From Bacillota bacterium (GTDB lineage Bacteria > Bacillota > Clostridia > Clostridiales > Clostridiaceae): a DNA stretch of 60,076 nt. The translations under genes were made by a program, and so were the position numbers. Location of the stretch: the NCBI GenBank assembly GCA_023445445.1, contig JAEXLD010000004.1:1-60076 (forward strand), in the 5' to 3' direction. The first letter of the stretch is position 1; each line of letters starts with the position of its first letter. This document shows positions 33,675-41,413 of the stretch, piece by piece. The notes beneath the pieces were generated by a model, which was not told the origin of the DNA, made no database searches, and was given only the letters and a program-made list of their open reading frames with translations.

Positions 33675-34927
33675 TCTTCTGGGTTTGTTATTTTCCCTGT
33701 AAGTGCTGATGCTGCTGCAACCGCTGGACTCGCTAGGTATACTTCTGATTCCACGTGTCCCATTCTTCCTACGAAGTTTCTATTTGTAGTTGAAACTGCT
33801 CTTTCTCCTTTTGCTAGGATTCCCATATGTCCTCCTAGGCATGGACCACAAGTTGATGTTGAAAATACTGCACCAGCTTCTACTAAATCTCTTATTATTC
33901 CTTCTTCTAAAGCTTGAAGGTAAATTTTTTGAGTTCCAGGGAATACAATACATCTAATTCCTTTTTTAATTTTCTTTCCCTTTATAATATCTCTTGCTAT
34001 TCTTAAATCAGATATTCTTCCATTTGTACAAGATCCTATAACTACTTGATCTACTTCTATATCCCCAACATCATCTATAGGTCTTGTATTTTCAGGTAAA
34101 TGTGGAAAAGCAACAGTTGGTCTTAATGTGCTTAAGTCTATTTCATAAACTTCATCATATTCAGCATCTTCATCAGCTTCATAAACCTTCCACTCTCTAT
34201 CTGAATGTTCCTTTAAATATTCAACAGTTACATCATCTACAGGGAATATCCCATTTTTTCCACCTGCTTCAATAGCCATATTTGCCATTGTAAATCTATC
34301 ATCTATTGAAAGATATTTTATTCCATCTCCAACGAATTCCATTGATCTATATAATGCCCCATCTACACCTATTATTCCAATAATGTGAAGAATTATATCC
34401 TTACCACTTATCCACTTTGCAGGTTTATTTTTCAAAACAAATTTTATAGCTGATGGGACCTTAAACCAACACTTACCGATAGCCATTCCAGCTGCCATAT
34501 CTGTGGACCCTATTCCTGTTGAAAAAGCTCCTAATGCCCCATAAGTACAAGTATGTGAATCTGCCCCAATTGCAACATCTCCAGCAACTACTAGTCCCTT
34601 TTCCGGAATTAAGCAATGTTCAATTCCCATTTCCCCAACATCAAAGTAATTAGTAATTTCCTTTTCCTTAACAAATTCCCTAATCATTTTATTTTGTTCT
34701 GCCGCTTTTATATCCTTATTAGGAGTAAAGTGATCTGGTACAATAGCTACCTTCTCCTTATCAAAAACTTTTTCTAATTTTAATTTATAAAATTCATTAA
34801 CTGCTACTGGTGATGTAATATCATTACCTAGCACTAAATCTAAATCTGCTTCAATTAATTGCCCTGCCTTTACACTTTCTAATCCTGCATGGGCTGCAAG
34901 GATTTTTTGAGTCATAGTCATACCCAT
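33662..34927 (-). CDS. leuC: 3-Isopropylmalate/citramalate dehydratase large subunit
   Basis: A 421-residue aconitase-family subunit. It starts GMTMTQKILAAHAGLESV, typical for this LeuC type. The three 4Fe-4S cysteines lie in IGSCTNGRI and TSTCGPCLGGHMG; HTCTYGALGAFSTGIG is present. It follows cimA after 17 bases with an AAAGGGGGAC site. The last codons (ATT AAG AAT TAA) coincide with heptamer units of the neighbouring repeat. Confidence 0.96.
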   Translation of the reverse strand: MGMTMTQKILAAHAGLESVKAGQLIEADLDLVLGNDITSPVAVNEFYKLKLEKVFDKEKVAIVPDHFTPNKDIKAAEQNKMIREFVKEKEITNYFDVGEMGIEHCLIPEKGLVVAGDVAIGADSHTCTYGALGAFSTGIGSTDMAAGMAIGKCWFKVPSAIKFVLKNKPAKWISGKDIILHIIGIIGVDGALYRSMEFVGDGIKYLSIDDRFTMANMAIEAGGKNGIFPVDDVTVEYLKEHSDREWKVYEADEDAEYDEVYEIDLSTLRPTVAFPHLPENTRPIDDVGDIEVDQVVIGSCTNGRISDLRIARDIIKGKKIKKGIRCIVFPGTQKIYLQALEEGIIRDLVEAGAVFSTSTCGPCLGGHMGILAKGERAVSTTNRNFVGRMGHVESEVYLASPAVAAASALTGKITNPEEIKN

Positions 34928-34944
34928 GTTCTTAGTCCCCCTTT

Positions 34945-36540
34945 TTAAAAATAAGTTTTTAATTTCTTTTCTATATCTTTTATTAATTTATATTCAATTG
35001 AATCAACTAAAGCTATCAAACTAGCTTCTACAACGTCTCTAGATACCCCAACAGTACTCCAATTTTCCATACCATCTGTTGATTCTATTAAAACTCTTAC
35101 CTTTGCCCCTGTAGCACTTTCTGAATCTAAAACTCTAACCTTATAATCTATAAGCCTTACTTCTTTTAATTGTGGATAGAAATTTTCAAGGGCTTCCCTT
35201 AATGCTTTATCTAAGGCATTAACAGGTCCATCACCTTCTGCTGCTGTCATTTTATTTTTACCTTCCACCACTACATTTATTAAAGCTGTGGATGTAAAAT
35301 CCTTAGTATTCCAAGGTTGTTCCCCAATTGTTTTAAAATGTTTTAGTTCAAAGAAAGGCTTGTACTTTCCTATAGCCTTTCTAATTAAAAGTTCTATTGT
35401 GCCTTCTGCTCCTTCAAACTTATAGCCTTCATACTCTAATTCTTTAAGTCTATTAGTTATTTTTTCAACTTCATCACTTTCTCTAGTTATACTTGGAAAT
35501 ATCTTTTGAATTTCCTTTAAGATTGTGCTCTTTCCACTTACTTCAGACACTAGGAATCTTCTATCATTTCCTACAGCCTCTGGTCTTATATGCTCATAGG
35601 ATTCTGGAGTTTTACAAATTGCATCAATATGCATTCCTCCCTTATGAGCAAAGGCTGATGCTCCTACATACGGCATATTATCTAAAAGTTTTATATTAGA
35701 TATTTCTGAAATATATTTTGCTGTCTTTGTAAGTTCTGAAATCTTATTTTCAGGAATAGCTTCATATCCAAGCTTTAATTGCAGAGTTGGTATTATAGAT
35801 GATAAATTTGCATTACCACATCTTTCACCAACACCTATAAAAGTTCCTTGTACATGAGATGCCCCACATTCTATAGCCATTATTGAATTAGCTACAGCCA
35901 TTCCTATATCGTTATGACAATGAATTCCGATTTTGCCACCTACTGAAGTTACTACTTTTTCAACAATTTCTTTAATTTCTGAAGTTAAAGTACCACCATT
36001 AGTATCACAAAGAGTTATTACATCTGCCCCAGCTTCCTTTGCTGATATTAATGTTTTTATAGCATAATCACTATTAGCTTTATAACCATCAAAAAAATGT
36101 TCTGCATCAAATACAACTTCTTTATTATGGCTTTTTAAATATATTATAGAATCCCTTATCATATTTAAATTTTCATCTAATGATGTTTTTAATATTTCCT
36201 TCACTTGAAAATCCCATGACTTACCGAAAATTACAACTACCCTTGTATCTGCTTTTAATAAACTCTTTATATTATTGTCATCTTCAGCTTTAATATTTGC
36301 TTTTCTCGTTGCCCCAAAGGCTGATAATTTTGAGTTCTTAAGCTTTATTTCCTTCATTCTCTTAAAAAACTCCATATCCTTTGGATTAGATCCAGGATTA
36401 CCAGCTTCTATATAAGAAACCCCCAGTTTATCTAAAGCAATAGCAACCTTTATCTTATCCTCAAGAGAAAATGAAATATCTTCACCCTGTGCCCCATCTC
36501 TTAATGTAGAATCAAAGATTTCTATATACCTTTTGCTCAT
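34945..36540 (-). CDS. cimA: (R)-citramalate synthase
   Basis: A 531-residue member of the HMGL/DRE-TIM group condensing pyruvate and acetyl-CoA to citramalate. Assigned as CimA rather than LeuA because of FDSTLRDGAQGEDISFSLEDK, YIEAGNPGSNPKD, FGKSWDFQV and FDAEHFFDGYKAN, all hallmarks of the long CimA subfamily. Metal ligands are the early Asp and HCHNDIGMAVANS. The C-terminal regulatory domain (about 400-531) includes AAEGDGPVNALDKALREAL, the isoleucine-binding type. It provides 2-oxobutyrate without threonine deaminase. Second gene of the operon; AAGGGGGTAAGC site. Confidence 0.94.
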   Translation of the reverse strand: MSKRYIEIFDSTLRDGAQGEDISFSLEDKIKVAIALDKLGVSYIEAGNPGSNPKDMEFFKRMKEIKLKNSKLSAFGATRKANIKAEDDNNIKSLLKADTRVVVIFGKSWDFQVKEILKTSLDENLNMIRDSIIYLKSHNKEVVFDAEHFFDGYKANSDYAIKTLISAKEAGADVITLCDTNGGTLTSEIKEIVEKVVTSVGGKIGIHCHNDIGMAVANSIMAIECGASHVQGTFIGVGERCGNANLSSIIPTLQLKLGYEAIPENKISELTKTAKYISEISNIKLLDNMPYVGASAFAHKGGMHIDAICKTPESYEHIRPEAVGNDRRFLVSEVSGKSTILKEIQKIFPSITRESDEVEKITNRLKELEYEGYKFEGAEGTIELLIRKAIGKYKPFFELKHFKTIGEQPWNTKDFTSTALINVVVEGKNKMTAAEGDGPVNALDKALREALENFYPQLKEVRLIDYKVRVLDSESATGAKVRVLIESTDGMENWSTVGVSRDVVEASLIALVDSIEYKLIKDIEKKLKTYF

Positions 36541-36558
36541 TGCTTACCCCCTTATTTA

Positions 36559-36692
36559 AATGTAGAATGTAAAATGAAGAATGTAGAATTATGGTTAATT
36601 CAGCATAGCTGAATTTTAATTATTTATTTCATAACTTAGCTCCGCTAAGTTATCTCCTCAATTTTTCATTTTACATTTTTCATTCTTCATTA
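36559..36692. repeat. Heptamer-arm inverted-repeat element between ilvN and cimA
   Basis: Left arm AATGTAG, AATGTAA, AATGAAG, AATGTAG, AATTATG (36559-36593). Palindromes AATTCAGC/GCTGAATT (about 36597-36615) and ATAACTTAGC/GCTAAGTTAT (about 36631-36653). The right arm reads, in complement, AATGAAG, AATGAAA, AATGTAA, AATGAAA, and directly touches the ilvN stop codon. Confidence 0.88.
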
Positions 36693-37205
36693 TTAATTGA
36701 AGTATTCTCCATAATTAGTAATATCCTTGTCTCCTCTTTCTAAGGCTGCTATTCCTGTTCTAACTATTTCTACAATTCCGTAGTCTTCCATTAGTTCTAT
36801 TAGTGCGTTAATCTTACTATCATCACCTGTTAATTCTATTGTCACAGTATTGTGTGCAACATCTATTATCTTGCTTCTGAATATTTTTACTACTTCGTTA
36901 ATTGCCCCTCTTTTTTCTGGTGAAGCTTTTACTTTTATTAAGACTAGCTCTCTATAAATTGAATATTCTGATCCTAACTCATGAACTCTTAAAACATCTT
37001 CTAGTTTATTAAGTTGCTTTATAAATTGCTCTAATACATCATCATTTCCCATTAATACAATGGTCATTCTTGATATTTCTTCCTTTTCAGTTCTTCCTAC
37101 TGTTAAACTATCAATGTTAAATCCACGTCTTGCAAACAGCCCCGAAACTCTAGTTAAAACCCCAGATGAATTCTTAACTAATACAGATAATACATGTCTC
37201 TCCAA
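36693..37205 (-). CDS. ilvN: Acetolactate synthase small (regulatory) subunit
   Basis: A 170-residue regulatory subunit with an N-terminal ACT domain (RHVLSVLVKNSSGVLTRVSGLF and so on) and a C-terminal ferredoxin-like domain; it binds valine and activates IlvB. Start set at a TTG at 37205 (reads LERHVLSV), since AAAGGGGGC lies nine bases upstream and family members begin (K)RHVLSV; upstream in-frame codons belong to the T-box terminator. First gene of the operon, far from its catalytic partner ilvB (six genes downstream). Confidence 0.94.
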   Translation of the reverse strand: MERHVLSVLVKNSSGVLTRVSGLFARRGFNIDSLTVGRTEKEEISRMTIVLMGNDDVLEQFIKQLNKLEDVLRVHELGSEYSIYRELVLIKVKASPEKRGAINEVVKIFRSKIIDVAHNTVTIELTGDDSKINALIELMEDYGIVEIVRTGIAALERGDKDITNYGEYFN

Positions 37206-37229
37206 ATTATTAGCCCCCTTTTTTAAAAA

Positions 37230-37480
37230 ATTGTGTAAAAAAACCACCCTTAATGAAAGAATCATTTGGTGGTATATAATTCCGCCCTTAATTTTTACAA
37301 TCACTAGGTTCTAACAAACCCTTGCATTTAACGGTGCTTACCGGTTATCACTTATTAATACATCATCGTACTTTCAGTGACACTGCTCTGGAGTGATTAT
37401 TAATTAGTAAAGTATCCATTCACACCTACCATGGACTCTCTGAAACTTTTAATCTAAATAAAGGTCTCCTTCATTGCATT
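37230..37480 (-). ncRNA. T-box (ilv): T-box leader of the ilv-leu operon, probably Ile-specific, with unusual antiterminator
   Basis: On the minus strand: stem I base TTTCAGAGAG; distal TCCAT-GGTAGGTGTGA-ATGGA; specifier region TTAATAATCACTCC, best read as ATC (Ile), at about 37395-37397; then downstream stems. The terminator is ACCACC...GGGTGGT with AATGA/TCATT inner pairs and seven T (about 37238-37275). The place where AGGGTGGNACCGCG is expected reads AAGGGCGGAATTATATACC (near 37271-37289), so the tRNA-end-binding bulge is CGGA instead of TGGN. T-box identity is good; specifier and antiterminator are less certain. Confidence 0.78.
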
Positions 37481-37519
37481 TATAATAATAAGGTCATATT
37501 AAGTTTTGTTATTGCTAAA

Positions 37520-37548
37520 ATTTTACTACCCATCCCCCCTACTGTCAA
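37520..37548 (-). promoter_or_regulatory. ilv-leu operon promoter
   Basis: On the minus strand, TTGACA (37543-37548) and TAAAAT (37520-37525) are exactly 17 bases apart. The spacer is unusually G-rich (GTAGGGGGGATGGGTAG). The remaining 230 bases up to the next gene are A/T-rich and contain only that gene's terminator. Confidence 0.8.
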
Positions 37549-37776
37549 GAATTTTTAGAAAACTTTGTCAATTCACTTTTTAAAGGGTTTATCCAATATG
37601 TTTTATTATCACTTTAATAATATACTAATAACTTTATTGATACTTTAATATCATTTTCTATTATTGTATATTTATATTTCATATTTTTTTCTCATAAATT
37701 AACAAATTAATTTGTTTATTTTTTATGTATATATTTAATTTAAGTGTAAAATATATACTAATTCTTTCTTTTTCAA

Positions 37777-37812
37777 TAAAAAAGAAAGAATTCATAATTT
37801 GAATTCTTTCTT
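37777..37812 (-). terminator. Terminator of the dioxygenase-family gene
   Basis: Perfect 12-base stem AAGAAAGAATTC/GAATTCTTTCTT (37782-37793, 37801-37812), with a T run on the minus strand. Confidence 0.85.
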
Positions 37813-37819
37813 ATTTATT

Positions 37820-38596
37820 CTATCCTATTTTTATACATGTCATTGATACAGATGAATTTTGTATGCTTTGATGAATAACTTCTACCTTATCCTCTTTTTC
37901 TTGCGCACCTACTACATACAAAAGAGGTAGATAATGCTCATCTGTTGGTACTGCAATCTTTGATATATCTCCTAAGGATTTATAGTTAATTAATGTTTCA
38001 TAGTCATAATTACTAATTGCATTAACAATATAATTATCAAAGGCTTCAGCCCATTCATGAGGCTTTCCATAGATATCATAATCTGCAGCTCTTAAATTGT
38101 GAACTATATCTCCACTACCAATTATTAATATCCCCTCTTCTCTAAATTTTCTTAATTTTTTACCTATATTGTAATGTTGTTCTTCTGTTAATAATGCATT
38201 TAAACTTATTTCAAATGTAGGTATATTAGCCTTTGGATAAAGATATTTTAAAACTCCCCAAGCAGCATGGTCTAATCCCCATTCATCAGTAAGTATCGCA
38301 CTCTCATCTTCTAATTCCTTAGCCACCATTTCAGCATATTCTTTTCCACCATCTGGTTCATATTTTATATTATATATTTCCTCTGGAAATCCATAAAAAT
38401 CATAAATTTGTCTAGGTTTTTTACTGTATGTTATATATGTTCCTTTGGTTTTCCAGTGAGCTGAAATTATAATGATAGCCTTTGGTTTTTCTAACTCTTG
38501 TCCAAGTTTTATTAATGAATTTGTATATTTATTATCTAAAACTACATTCATTGGACTTCCATGAGAAAGAAATAAAACTGGCATTTTTTTATTCAT
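37820..38596 (-). CDS. DODA-type extradiol dioxygenase family protein (LigB/YgiD-like)
   Basis: A 258-residue member of the class III extradiol ring-cleavage family. Metal ligands: His in FLSHGSPMN (residue 12), His in IISAHWKTKG (about 47), His in LDHAAWGVLKYL (about 109) and the C-terminal LPLLYVVGA region; GSGDIVHNL gives another conserved His. Bacterial homologues such as E. coli YgiD act on DOPA-like catechols in vitro. A strict anaerobe would rarely use an oxygen-dependent ring cleaver, so the role is open. GAGGGAACG site; own terminator. Confidence 0.85.
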   Translation of the reverse strand: MNKKMPVLFLSHGSPMNVVLDNKYTNSLIKLGQELEKPKAIIIISAHWKTKGTYITYSKKPRQIYDFYGFPEEIYNIKYEPDGGKEYAEMVAKELEDESAILTDEWGLDHAAWGVLKYLYPKANIPTFEISLNALLTEEQHYNIGKKLRKFREEGILIIGSGDIVHNLRAADYDIYGKPHEWAEAFDNYIVNAISNYDYETLINYKSLGDISKIAVPTDEHYLPLLYVVGAQEKEDKVEVIHQSIQNSSVSMTCIKIG

Positions 38597-38662
38597 ATCG
38601 TTCCCTCATAATTCATATTTTTATACTAATCTTAATCATATAAAATTCCTTTGTCAAATAAT

Positions 38663-39199
38663 TCATTGAATTGGAATAGCATATTTCATTGCTTCATCAT
38701 AATCTGTAAATACAGAATCTAATTTGTTATCACCATATCTGTAATATATTTTATCTGCAATTATGTAACTACCACCTTTAACATTTTCATTATTCATATC
38801 AATAGTTACATCCACAGTTTTTCCAGTAAGAATACGTGCTGATGTAGAACCTGCATCCGTTGACAATACATTTCCTTCCGCGTCAATTATTGATACATAC
38901 ACAGAAACTTCTTCTAATGTAAGTGAAGAATTATTTTGAATTGTAAATACACAGGCAAAATCCCTATTTCCATATCTACTATCTGTCAATTTACTATTAA
39001 CAATTGTAAGCATATCTGATGATGTGTCTTCTACATTATCCTCTATTTTTTCTTCTGACTTATCTTTTGTTTTTTCCTCTACTGTTTCATTATTTTTGCT
39101 GTTATCAGTATTGGTATTACCCACTGTTGAATTTGTAGAGCAGCCAACTAATAATATTGTAAGTAGTAAAATAGTTGTTAAATTTTTAAATAACTTCAT
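38663..39199 (-). CDS. Putative lipoprotein with FxLYD-like domain
   Basis: A 178-residue exported lipoprotein: lipobox LVGC with Cys20, an acidic/lysine linker at 24-62 (repeated KTKDKSEEKIEDN-type), then a compact beta domain (about 64-178) with ACVFTIQNNSSLTLEEVSVYVSIIDAEGNV, the pattern of FxLYD/immunoglobulin-like extracellular modules. GAGGTGATGTATT site. A hairpin-plus-T-run lies about 50 bases upstream of its start, inside its presumed leader. Function unknown; surface or envelope role inferred. Confidence 0.8.
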   Translation of the reverse strand: MKLFKNLTTILLLTILLVGCSTNSTVGNTNTDNSKNNETVEEKTKDKSEEKIEDNVEDTSSDMLTIVNSKLTDSRYGNRDFACVFTIQNNSSLTLEEVSVYVSIIDAEGNVLSTDAGSTSARILTGKTVDVTIDMNNENVKGGSYIIADKIYYRYGDNKLDSVFTDYDEAMKYAIPIQ

Positions 39200-39246
39200 A
39201 ATACATCACCTCATTTTAATTATTAATTTTCATTTCTTTTTAAATA

Positions 39247-39360
39247 AAAAAGTGTGCAGCCGAAGCTACGCACTTAAAAGTACTATTATCCCCTTGCTGC
39301 TATACAAGTTTTCACAAACCATAAAAATCAGTAAATTTATAGTCTAATTATTCTCAAGCA
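39247..39360 (-). promoter_or_regulatory. Structured leader or small RNA with terminator ahead of the lipoprotein gene
   Basis: On the minus strand, a strong hairpin AAGTGCGTAGC-TTCG-GCTGCACACTT is followed by six T (39248-39275), but it lies before, not after, the lipoprotein gene, and the upstream glmM already has its own terminator. About 20 bases earlier the RNA reads TATAGCAGCAAGGGG; its GCAGC (39296-39300) can compete for the GCTGC of the terminator stem. A possible promoter lies near 39370-39400. No known riboswitch class recognised. Confidence 0.5.
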
Positions 39361-39506
39361 GATGAAAACATATATATTTTATAGTTTTAATATCAACTTG
39401 TGTATACTTTAATTTTACTGCTAATGTAAAATTTTATCAATTGTTCTGTTATATATTTGATTAATTTTTATTCTATTTTAGTTAAAAATAGATTATAATT
39501 TACTTC

Positions 39507-39540
39507 AAAAAAAGAGCTCAGAAAATTTCTAAGCTCCTTA
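39507..39540 (-). terminator. glmM terminator
   Basis: GAGCTCAGAAA (39514-39524) pairs with TTTCTAAGCTC (39526-39536) with one mismatch; seven T follow on the minus strand. Confidence 0.85.
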
Positions 39541-39575
39541 CTTAACTATTCACTTTTCATTTTTACTTCTTACTT
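39541..39575. repeat. Solo heptamer array between the glmM stop and terminator
   Basis: Read on the minus strand: AAGTAAG, AAGTAAA, AATGAAA, AGTGAAT, AGTTAAG, five 7-base units directly after the glmM stop. Same period as the element arms, with no opposing arm. Confidence 0.5.
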
Positions 39576-39579
39576 TAAC

Positions 39580-40923
39580 TTAGATTTTACTTAGTATTAA
39601 ATCAACTAAGCCATGAGCCATTTTATCTATTTCTTCTTGGTTTTCTCCTTCTAGCATAACTCTAACTAGTGGCTCTGTTCCTGAAGGTCTAATTAAGACT
39701 CTTCCTACTCCGTTTAAAACTTCTTCTATTCTATTTATTTCATTAACTATTTCTTCATCTTCTAAGTAAATATTTTTCTTGTCATTTGGAACTTTTGCAT
39801 TTACTAATACTTGTGGAAGTTCTTTCATTATTCCAGCAAGTTCACTTAAGCTCTTTCCACTTCTCTTTCTAATGGCTGCAACTTGTAGAGCTGTTACTAA
39901 TCCATCTCCTGTTGTATTGTAATCTAAGAAAATAATATGTCCTGATTGTTCTCCACCTAAAACATATCCATCCTTCACCATTTCTTCTAATACGTATCTA
40001 TCTCCAACTTTAGTTTTTATAGTTTTTATCTTTTCTTCCTTACAAGCAATATCTAAACCTAAGTTACTCATTACTGTAACTACTAAGGTATTATCCTTTA
40101 ATTTTCCTAAATCTTTAAGGTGTTTTGCGCATAGCATTAGTATAAAGTCGCCATTAATAAGGTTTCCTTTTTCATCTACCGCTAAACATCTATCAGCATC
40201 TCCATCAAAAGCAAAACCTAAATCGCACTTCTTTTTAACAACATATTCTTGTAATTCTTCTGGATGAGTAGAACCACATTTTTCATTAATATTAGTTCCA
40301 TCTGGATTATCATTTATTACATAAACTTCTGCACCTAATTCTCTAAAAGCTTTTACAGCAGCACTATAGCAAGCACCATTTGCACAATCTAATGCAATTC
40401 TAAGTCCTTTTAAATCAACTGGAATAGTTGATTTAGCATAATCTATATACTCATCAATTGCAGCAATTTCAATATGTGATCTTCCTAAATTATGACCTGT
40501 TGGACTTGGAACTCCTTCAAAACCACTTTCTATAACTCTTTGAATCTCATCTTCTAATTCATCTGGTAATTTATATCCCTTATTATCAAAGAACTTAATT
40601 CCATTATATTCAACTGGATTATGTGAAGCTGAAATCATAATTCCTGCATCAGCATTATATTCTCTTATTAAATGAGCTACAGCTGGAGTAGGGACAACTC
40701 CTAATATTACTGCTTCAGCTCCAACTGATAATATTCCTGAAACTAAAGCTGCCTCTAACATATCTCCTGATATTCTTGTATCTTTTGCTACTAATATCTT
40801 TGGCTTATGAGTCCCCTCTGTTAATACATATGCACCTGCTCTGCCTAAACCATACGCTATTTCAGATGTTAATTCTGTATTAGCAATTCCTCTTACTCCA
40901 TCTGTTCCAAACATTCTACTCAT
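39580..40923 (-). CDS. glmM: Phosphoglucosamine mutase
   Basis: A 447-residue enzyme interconverting glucosamine 6-phosphate and 1-phosphate, the step after GlmS in UDP-GlcNAc synthesis. The phosphoserine is S100 in GIMISASHNPVEYNG; the metal loop is DGDADRC near residue 240; sugar-binding GGEQSGHI is near 322; the C-terminal phosphate-binding RPSGTEPLVRVM is intact. Start with MSRMFGTDGVRG and a GTGAGGT site. In many Firmicutes it follows cdaA-cdaR directly; here about 5.5 kb separate them. Confidence 0.98.
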   Translation of the reverse strand: MSRMFGTDGVRGIANTELTSEIAYGLGRAGAYVLTEGTHKPKILVAKDTRISGDMLEAALVSGILSVGAEAVILGVVPTPAVAHLIREYNADAGIMISASHNPVEYNGIKFFDNKGYKLPDELEDEIQRVIESGFEGVPSPTGHNLGRSHIEIAAIDEYIDYAKSTIPVDLKGLRIALDCANGACYSAAVKAFRELGAEVYVINDNPDGTNINEKCGSTHPEELQEYVVKKKCDLGFAFDGDADRCLAVDEKGNLINGDFILMLCAKHLKDLGKLKDNTLVVTVMSNLGLDIACKEEKIKTIKTKVGDRYVLEEMVKDGYVLGGEQSGHIIFLDYNTTGDGLVTALQVAAIRKRSGKSLSELAGIMKELPQVLVNAKVPNDKKNIYLEDEEIVNEINRIEEVLNGVGRVLIRPSGTEPLVRVMLEGENQEEIDKMAHGLVDLILSKI

Positions 40924-41007
40924 ATTTTTTTACCTCACTTTTTTCAATTGGTTATACATAATATCATAATAATAGTATATATTTATAGTTTATACATTAC
41001 AACTTTA

Positions 41008-41313
41008 TTATTTCTTAATTTTTTCCAATCTATCTAAAATTAACTCATACCCACCAGCTCCATAATTTAAGCATTTGTTAACTCTACTTATTGTAGCTGT
41101 ACTTGCTCCTGTTTTCTCTGCTATTTCTGTATAAACCTTCTTTTCTTTAAGTAATTTAGCAACATGTATTCTTTGTGCTAATGATTTTATTTCATTTATT
41201 GTTGCAACGTCTTCAAAAAAATTATAACATTCATCTATATTCTCTAATTGTAAAATTGCTTCAAAAAATAAATCTATTTCTGGATTTTTTAGTTTGCTTT
41301 CAACTATACCCAA
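41008..41313 (-). CDS. YerC/YecD family TrpR-related DNA-binding protein
   Basis: A 101-residue helical protein of the TrpR superfamily, YerC/YecD branch. Helix-turn-helix: INEIKSLAQRIHVAKLL followed by YTEIAEKTGASTATISRVNKCLNYG. Start taken at a TTG at 41313 (LGIVESK) because AGGAG lies at correct spacing; the GTG nine bases upstream overlaps that site. Function and ligand of this branch are not established, and the tryptophan contacts of TrpR are not clearly kept. No obvious operator next to it. Confidence 0.88.
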   Translation of the reverse strand: MGIVESKLKNPEIDLFFEAILQLENIDECYNFFEDVATINEIKSLAQRIHVAKLLKEKKVYTEIAEKTGASTATISRVNKCLNYGAGGYELILDRLEKIKK

Positions 41314-41413
41314 ACAATTCACTCCTAACTTTTATTACTATTCTTTTAAGCTTATCATAACTAAAATTATATCTTTACTATTGGCAATTTACAACTATAT
41401 TAGGCTAAAGTAA

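Noticed and set aside
34945..36540. leuA (2-isopropylmalate synthase)
   Set aside because: FDAEHFFDGYKAN, the long N-terminal CimA block and overall pattern fit citramalate synthase.
29940..36692. Heptamer arrays as CRISPR
   Set aside because: Units are 7 bases, there are no unique spacers between longer repeats, and no cas genes are present.
37206..37304. Longer ilvN N-terminus
   Set aside because: Those codons lie in the T-box terminator; the TTG at 37205 has the ribosome site and fits the family start.
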